Source: Lonicera japonica (lineage: Eukaryota > Streptophyta > Magnoliopsida > Dipsacales > Caprifoliaceae). From it: DNA of 64,000 bases. This document shows, piece by piece, positions 34,029-64,000 of this stretch (position 1 is its first letter; each line of letters opens with the position of its first letter). The position numbers were made by a program, and so were the translations under genes. The stretch is taken from contig CM038471.1 of assembly GCA_021464415.1 (NCBI GenBank), positions 76,118,414 through 76,182,413 on the forward strand, in the 5' to 3' direction. The notes under the pieces are model-generated. The model worked only from the letters and a program-made list of their open reading frames with translations. It was not told the origin of the DNA and ran no database searches.

Positions 34029-35753
34029 GGGAAAAACACAAATTAAACCCTGAAGTTTGGGTGTAAATTCAATTTCTCTCATAATATTTCAAAAAATGCA
34101 ATGTATTCTTTGAAATTGCTACAGTAGTTCAATTGAGACCCTCGCCATAATTCCGTTAACAATTCCGTCTAAATAATTTATACTTAACCCCCTAAAACTT
34201 TAAAAATGACATTAAACCCCCTTAAGTTATATTTTTTTAACTTTTAAATCTACTATTGATATATATACACACAATATTCATTACCCTCTTCTTCCCTAAT
34301 CCAAATGAATCCTAAATTCTAGCCCCCAACAATTGCCTTTAGCACCTCATATTCATCACCGTTGTTAACAGCTCCGGCCTCCATCTCCGACCACCCCCTC
34401 AAACACTACCTTCTTTGGCCACCACCACCGGTGACCTTCACTCCCCCACTACCATCATTACCTCCGTCTCCTCCCCCACTACCACCATCATCACCACTTC
34501 CCTTCTCTCTTTACAACACACGTACTCATATACATACATATATATATAATTCCACACAAGATATATATAGAGTTCCATATAAGATATATATATATATATA
34601 GCCCAATGTAACCTCGTCACACTGTCCATAACCCTCCACAATCTTAAACCTCAGTTGTTCTTTTTTATGTTTAGCCCATTTCACCCTGATTTATTCTTTT
34701 GGTTTCTTATTGAGTTTAAAAAAGTAAAATAGATCTTCATAATTTTATTTTTGTTGGTCTAGAGATCCACTGTACAGATATTGAGTTCCTAATCTTATTA
34801 TTTAATTGTAACCATTGTTCCCAATCTATAATTAGATATAGTTTATATGTAAAAAATAAACAAAATCAATAAATCATATAATCAACGAAAGGAAATAAAC
34901 ATAGAGTTTTAGGAATTCACCTGCACCAAAAGTTCCTTTAGTTGGCCGATTCATCTTCTCGAGCTAAAGCTGAGCATTCATGAACATATTCATCCTTTAG
35001 AACTCAAGATCCTTAGTGAATTCCATCCTCTGTTTTTCCAAGAAAGATCTGCCCCGGTCTTTGCTAACATTTCTTTATTGGCCAAGTCTTACGCCGTTTC
35101 CATTTTGAAGAAACCAACATACCCCTTCTCAAAGAGAGTATACCAGGTTTGGAATTTGCCTGCTATAAAGGTCTCATTTTTCATCCGATAAGGGAACCAG
35201 CGCTTGGTGCAATTGATAAGAGAACCCCCTCGCATGAATTATAGGGTGAGGAGGCATCCTTGCACTCAGAGGGGGATGCTTATTACATACGGACTGAGCT
35301 ACTGTCAGGTAGCAAGACAATGCATTTAGCCTGAGCGATATATTCTTCCACGAAAGTCAATGAAAGCTGGCAAATAAAATGTCAATCCATTATATGTTTC
35401 TGCCAAATATAACACAAAGTCTTCATACCTCACTTTCTGAACCAGCTTAGTAAAGTCATTTAGTAAATCTTTAAGTTATTTGTTCGGAAAATAACGACCG
35501 ATATATGGATGATTGAAATATATCAATTGTGGATTTAAAAGATAAAAAATATAACTTAAGGGGGTTTACTGTTACTTTTAAAGTTTTAGGGGGTTAAGTA
35601 TAAATTATTTGGACGGAAATTATTAACGAAATTAGGACGAGAGTCTCAATTGAACTACTGTAGCAATTTCAAGGAAAATATTGCATTTTTTGAAACATCA
35701 GGGGAGAAATTGAATCTACACCCAAATTTCAGGGTTTAATTTGTCTTTTCACC
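34029..35753. mobile_element. Mutator-like element with ~230 bp terminal inverted repeats (1725 bp)
   Basis: Left end GGGAAAAACACAAATTAAAC; right end in reverse complement GGTGAAAAGACAAATTAAAC, continuing with strong identity to about 34265 and 35519. Flanks AAGAATACCC (34019-34028) and AAAAATACCC (35754-35763) agree at 9 of 10. The interior (34300-35500) is less AT-rich and non-repetitive, and may be captured host DNA, but I do not recognise a source. No transposase frame. Confidence 0.75.
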
Positions 35754-35797
35754 AAAAATACCCCGTCTCCCAAGTTCAATCACAAATATATCTTAAA

Positions 35798-36852
35798 AGG
35801 GTAATTTTATTTCTATCCACAGGTTTTTGCAGTTTATCCACCATTGATTTCTGTTAATATTGAAATAAACTTCTCAAAACTTCCTTATAAAAATTGAGAA
35901 GTATATATACCAATTAATAATCCTTTCAAATGTATATACTTTTAAAATTAGTTTCCTAATTATAATATACTTCCTTACTTTTAAAATTAGTTTTCTAATT
36001 AGAATATACTTCCTTAATAATATATTTTTTTAATTTGTTAAAAGGTATATTGATACAAGTACTATAGATTCATTATTCATCCAAAATATACAATACTACA
36101 AAACTAAGCGGAATTAAATTATATTATTACATCATAATACTAACGAATAATTTTTTTCAATAAATGAGTTTACTATTTTCTTTTTCTTTTTTCTATACAA
36201 TGAGGGCTCTAAATAAATAAAAATAAAGCAGAATTAGAACTTAAGAAACTAATTAAAAATTACTGGCCGGAGGCAACAAACATTGTTTCCTTCAATCTCA
36301 ATCCTTTCAAGTCAAAGAAAGAATATTCAATTATAATATATGTTTATTTTCTTGTTTGCCATGATAAATTTGTAATTAAAGTTATAATTTTAATTTACTT
36401 CTAAGTAGGAACTAAATTTTGTAGACGTATTACAAATATTTCAAACTATACTTACTATTTAATTACTATTCAAGACTAATGTGAATTATTGTATAATCTC
36501 AATTCTGAAAACAAATGTGAATCATAAACTATAATATAATCTTATAGTCTAATCTCGAGTCTGAAAAGTAGATGTAATTAACAATAAATTATATATATTA
36601 GAAATATCATTCTATTATACAATTTATGTTTACTTTTTGATATATTATATGACGGTTGATAGAAGTAAAAATTTAGTGGATAATTTACAATTGAATTAAA
36701 AAGAATAATTATTTTATCAAAATTATGCCAGTATTGATTTTTGTAAGTTTATCCAATAATGTGGTTAAACTTAGTGGGCAATACAGATTATCTCAATAAA
36801 ATTCAAAAAGAGAGAAACTGACAAATTTCTCTGATAGAAATAAAATCACCCT
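35798..36852. mobile_element. AT-rich inverted-repeat element, about 1.05 kb
   Basis: Left end AGGGTAATTTTATTTCTATC and right end, reversed, AGGGTGATTTTATTTCTATC. A further copy of this end (GATAGAAATAAAATCCCCC) is at 37431-37449. The interior has no gene. Target duplication not clear. Confidence 0.5.
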
Positions 36853-36859
36853 TATTAAT

Positions 36860-38270
36860 TACAAATCAAATTAATTAGGTGGTTTAATTTTTTTTTGATT
36901 GTTGAAATTTAAATTTTGAATTATTTAATTTTCTATATTTTAGTAATTAATTAAGTTATTAAAAGTTATTTGATTGCTTAAATTTAAATTTCGAATTTGA
37001 TTTTATAGATATTAATTTTTAGCAAGATTTTAAAAGTTTAGATTAATTTAATAATCAATTAGATGATAGTAACATTATAGGAATAACAATAATATAAATT
37101 AGTTTTATAGCTATATTAATTTAATTTTAATTATTTATCCATAAAAGTTCGTATTTTAAACAAAACTTTAGACCTTAAAGTATTGGTATAAAAATTGTGT
37201 CCTTAAATAGATAGAGAAAAGAATATCCGTCCTTAAAACTTATTGCCCATATTTTTATTTATTTAATTAAAGTAAATGTACTTATTAATCTAGTAATTTT
37301 TTTAATATTAAATCATTAATAAAATAATATTTATAAAATTAAATAAATAATATTTTTTGTGAGTTTACCTACATTCGTGGATTAATTTAGTAGACAACGC
37401 GGATTAACTTAATAACGCAAAATATCGTTGATAGAAATAAAATCCCCCATCTTAAAAAAGGGACAAAATATTCTATAATATATGTTGATATAAATACAGC
37501 AAAGATGGTGCAGACCACCATATACAGACGGCAGTTTAGCAAAGAATCTTCGTCGCTAAAAACATCTATTAATAATGTAGCCATGAAATTTGAGGCCGAA
37601 GGATCCAGTCCATATCAAGCGAATTACCTTGAGGTGTAGTTGGAAATCAATCACATCCGCGAAAACTGCTAAGATTTGTCATCTATAGAAGAATAACTAA
37701 AGAAAGCAACAGTAGCCCCACAAGTAATCACAGCCAAGGCTATCTACAACCTTACATCTCAGTGACACGGGAAGAGTTTTATTTTGCAATAACATTCGTC
37801 TCTACCATTGTAGAATTTCCCAAGGTTTTTTCTTTGTTTAACTTTTAATAATAATTCTTTTAATAATAATAAAAAAAGAAAAAGAAAAGAAACTAAAGAA
37901 TAAAGAGTGCATTAGCATATATAATGAACTTTGTGTATTGACTAATACTACTACTTCCCCCAAACAAGTTTACATTTCCCCCATCCCGGCTAACAACAAA
38001 GTTAAAAAAGACTGAAGGTTATAAAATAAAAGAGTTGCTGCACTTGGTCGTACACTTCAACACCTACCTGTATGAATCCTAGGCTTCAATGTTTGCTCCC
38101 CAATTGCATCTCCTTTAATTGGCAGTCACCATTAAATTCAGTAAGGTCATCTACCTTGTTGGAAATGACAGGAGCTTCATGGCATTTGGGGTCAAATCCT
38201 AAAACAAATCCATGTATGTAGAGCTAAACATCCTGCTATTCATCCTGGTTTTAGGAAGGGAAGAGAGAGG
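36860..38270. other. Region downstream of the XRN4 gene: no host gene seen
   Basis: AT-rich to about 37460. From 37580 to 38250 composition is less skewed and may contain the XRN4 3' untranslated region, but no polyadenylation signal could be assigned with confidence. Confidence 0.4.
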
Positions 38271-38280
38271 GTGGGGGGTT

Positions 38281-38505
38281 GTTAGTATCTGAAATCTAAA
38301 ACAGAGTTCAAAGAGCCTGATTAATCTTTCATCTAATCTACACGAAATTTGGGAGGGGTGGGGTGGGGTGGGGTGGGGGGGGGGGGTGTTTAGTATTTGA
38401 AATCTAAAAGAGAGTTCAAAAAGCCTGGCTAATCTTTCACCTATTCTACACGAAACTTTGGGGTAGGGGTGATGGTTTTTTTTTTTTGTGGGGGGGGGGG
38501 AGCGC
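38281..38505. repeat. Tandem duplication with G-rich tracts just downstream of the XRN4 stop
   Basis: TGAAATCTAAAACAGAGTTC (38289) recurs as TGAAATCTAAAAGAGAGTTC (38397), a period of about 108 bp. The units are separated by GGGGTGGGGTGGGGTGGGG and a longer G run (38352-38387). A further G run is at 38490-38500. On the transcribed (-) strand of XRN4 these are C tracts; the + strand could form a G-quadruplex. Confidence 0.8.
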
Positions 38506-38520
38506 ATCATCAACCATCTA

Positions 38521-61738
<23,218 letters not shown>

Positions 61739-62150
61739 TGATGTAGCTTTTCAACTGCAAGTATATACAATATAAACACCTGTATGTATCTATATATGTG
61801 TGTATAAATATACAACAGTGATCCAAGATCTATCTAGTGAGTATTTGGAGTGTGAGATAAGTTAGGGTTTTTGAGGGAAATTGTTATGTGCAAATAATTG
61901 TACATATACAATAAGTCAAAGTTTTTGTTGAGAGGGAAATTGAGGCATTATATCTACGGAGAGAGATATTTGAAGCGGTGAAAATGCATATGCAAACAAT
62001 AAGGGCGTGTCTGCGCTGCGCTGTGCTATACGGTGGAGTACGGCGCAGATATCAGAAGGTACGGCTACCATTTTTCCCCCATGTTATTGAGAGACTTGGG
62101 GATTTGGCAAAATAGCCTATCTGAAGGATTATAAGCCCACCCTAGCCTTG
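61739..62150 (-). promoter_or_regulatory. Upstream region of XRN4 (5' leader and promoter), sites not resolved
   Basis: Four hundred bases before the ATG at 61738 hold no element of the kinds found elsewhere. A GC-richer patch (GTGTCTGCGCTGCGCTGTGC, near 62006) may mark the transcription start area. No convincing TATA box was assigned. Confidence 0.35.
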
Positions 62151-62767
62151 GCGGGTTTGGGTTTCGCAAATTACTGTCTTTTTGGGGTTTGTTGGGTTGA
62201 TGTTCGTCAAAAAACATAAATTTGATCCAACACAATCTGAATATGCTATTTATTTTTTTAAAATATTAAATAACACAAACATAATATGGGTCGAGACAAG
62301 TTCAATTAAAAAATATGTAATAAAAATTAGTTTGGATTTTTTAAAATAAAATTGTTATGGGTTAGAGTTCAAGTCGATGAAAACCTTCTTATCTAAAATT
62401 TAGAATTTAACCCTTTTTGAAGCATTGCATTCCCTTTAGGTCTTTATGCCATGTAATTCTACAATGTTGATTTTTCCCTTTTGAGGGATCTCAAAAAAAA
62501 AAAAAATTGGCATATTTCTAGATTATTTCAATATCCTAAAATGTTTGATATTTTGGAGTCAACAACTTGTGTCATGGTTGGCATTATCTTTGTCTTCATA
62601 ATAAGAATATTATAAATTCGATTTACGTTGATGTGGAATCGAACCTTTTATTGTATTCACTTGTTGTGGTTTTAATCTTCTTCTTCTTCTTCTTCTTTTT
62701 CCAATCATTTGTGGTAATTTTGTGTCCACTATTTATTAGGGTGGTTGTAGAATTGTATAAAAAAAAA

Positions 62768-63154
62768 GGGTAAAAAACACTAAATCCCCTCCAACTATCA
62801 CTTTTTTGCACTAACCCCCCCCCATCTTTTAAAAGTGACACTAAACCCCCCTAAACTATTAAATATTATCACTTAACCCCCAAAATTACATAAATGCCCT
62901 TGTACAAAGTTGGGTAAAAAACACTAAACCACCTCAAACTATCACTTTGTGGCATTAAACCCCCATGAACTATCACAACTTAACACTTTACCCCCTAATT
63001 TATAAAAGGACATTTATTTACAAGGGCATTTATGTAATTTTGGGGGTTAAGTGATAACATCTAATAGTTTAGGGGGGTTTAGTGTCACTTTTAAAAAATA
63101 TGAGGGTTTAGTGCAAAAAAGTGATAGTTGGAGGGGGTTTAGTGTTTTTTACCC
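62768..63154. mobile_element. Inverted-repeat element with GGGTAAAAAACACTAAA ends (387 bp)
   Basis: Arms of about 130 bp, with GGGTAAAAAACACTAAATCC on the left and its complement at the right end. Flanks are A-rich (AAAAAAAAA versus TAATAAAAA). The end motif recurs internally at 62912, so a partial duplication is nested. Long arms suggest a Mutator-like derivative. Confidence 0.65.
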
Positions 63155-63423
63155 TAATAAAAATTATATTATTGATATAATATTAAATCATTGTCTGTAT
63201 AAAAAAAAAATATTTTGGAAGGTTTTTAAAATGTTATTTAGAAGTTTCTGTATTTTTTTAAAAGTTCCTAAATTGGAATCAGAAAACTAACTAAAATTCC
63301 GAAAAGTTTTTAAAAAAATAAATAAAAAATTGAAGTGACTATTTTTATATGTAACTATATCTACGGTATGAATATAGAAATGTAACTTTTTCTAACGGCT
63401 TGTAGGAAAAATATAGATATGCA

Positions 63424-64000
63424 GGGGCGAAGGTATGTAGGGGCAGGGGGAGCAACCCCCCCCCTCCCTCCCCCCGGTTTGGGGCAGTTTTTTTTAAAAA
63501 AAAATAAATTTTTAGGGACTTAGATGCATAAAAATAAACTTGAGGGGGCATAATTGTAAGGTGCAAAAACTTTAGGAACCATTTGTAAATAGCAAACTTA
63601 AAAAGAACAACCCTAATTACTAACCCATCTCTTTCTCTTCTCTGCCAGAGATCCGCGCAGTTGCTACTTGATTGCTTCTTTTCTTTTCTTTTTCTCCACC
63701 ATTTCTACACCATTTTTCACCACTTCTTCACCACCACCGTGCCACCGTAGGTCCACCATCCACAGCTCATTCGTCGGCCACGACTTCTTCCATTTCATAG
63801 GTATATTTTCAGATCTATTTTTAAAAATTAGGGATTATATTATTTCTTAAATACTTGTATAATATTAGTTGTGTTTTTTTATTAATTGCAATGTTGAATA
63901 ATATTAAGTATATATTTTGAACTATTTATTAATTATTGAATATTTAGTTATTTAGTTTTGAATTTATAATTGTTGAATATTATGTTAGTTATATTATTAA
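63424..64000. other. Probable left end of a hAT-type element running out of the window
   Basis: CAGGGGCGAAGGTATG at 63423 resembles the CAGGGGCGGAGC end of the element in RPS24 intron 3. The following sequence includes C and G runs and a leader-like CCACCATTTCTACACC region. The right end is not in the window. No gene seen. Confidence 0.35.

Noticed and set aside
34362..34601. Proline-rich 79 aa frame
   Set aside because: Simple CCACCACC/TATATA composition inside a MULE-like element.

Overview
The window is nuclear DNA from a flowering plant, most likely a eudicot. It is AT-rich and gene-sparse, with GT-AG introns and dense small transposable elements, and it carries a plant-type ribosomal protein gene and a plant-type cytoplasmic exoribonuclease gene. 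I cannot fix the family or species from sequence alone.

Positions 1-25300 hold a tandem array of three aldo-keto reductase genes on the + strand, of the perakine reductase / PCNT115 (auxin-induced) type. Copy 1 (390-2771) has exons 3-7 only because the window starts inside intron 2. Copies 2 (9761-14548) and 3 (21550-25298) are complete, with seven exons and 347 residues each. The duplicated unit is about 11.5 kb and includes promoter and 3' flank. The copies therefore serve as empty-site controls for each other, and several element insertions can be placed before or after particular duplications. Shared residues and shared intron changes group copies 2 and 3 as the closest pair.

Positions 27840-30152 hold a five-exon gene for 40S ribosomal protein S24 (+), with a short hAT-type element in intron 3. 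From 30153 to 38270 I find no host gene. That stretch contains AT-rich sequence, a 1.7 kb Mutator-like element with about 230 bp terminal inverted repeats, and several smaller inverted-repeat elements.

Positions 61738-38521 (- strand) hold one very long gene for a 5'-3' exoribonuclease of the XRN4/EIN5 type. It has 22 exons and 936 residues spread over 23.2 kb. All exon joins keep frame. The introns are swollen by nested insertions: a decayed Ty3/gypsy element carrying a hAT element in one LTR and a TRIM in the other, a second gypsy fragment, a LINE tail, two tRNA-derived SINEs, a second copy of the hAT family, and several MITEs. The last 2 kb (61740-64000) is the XRN4 upstream region plus more short elements.

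The three gene types have no evident shared pathway. The reductase array looks like local expansion of a metabolic gene; RPS24 and XRN4 are housekeeping genes of translation and mRNA decay. I found no undescribed multi-gene system. The most informative material is the reductase array, with its divergent promoters and substitutions near the active site, and the exactly delimited nested insertions.
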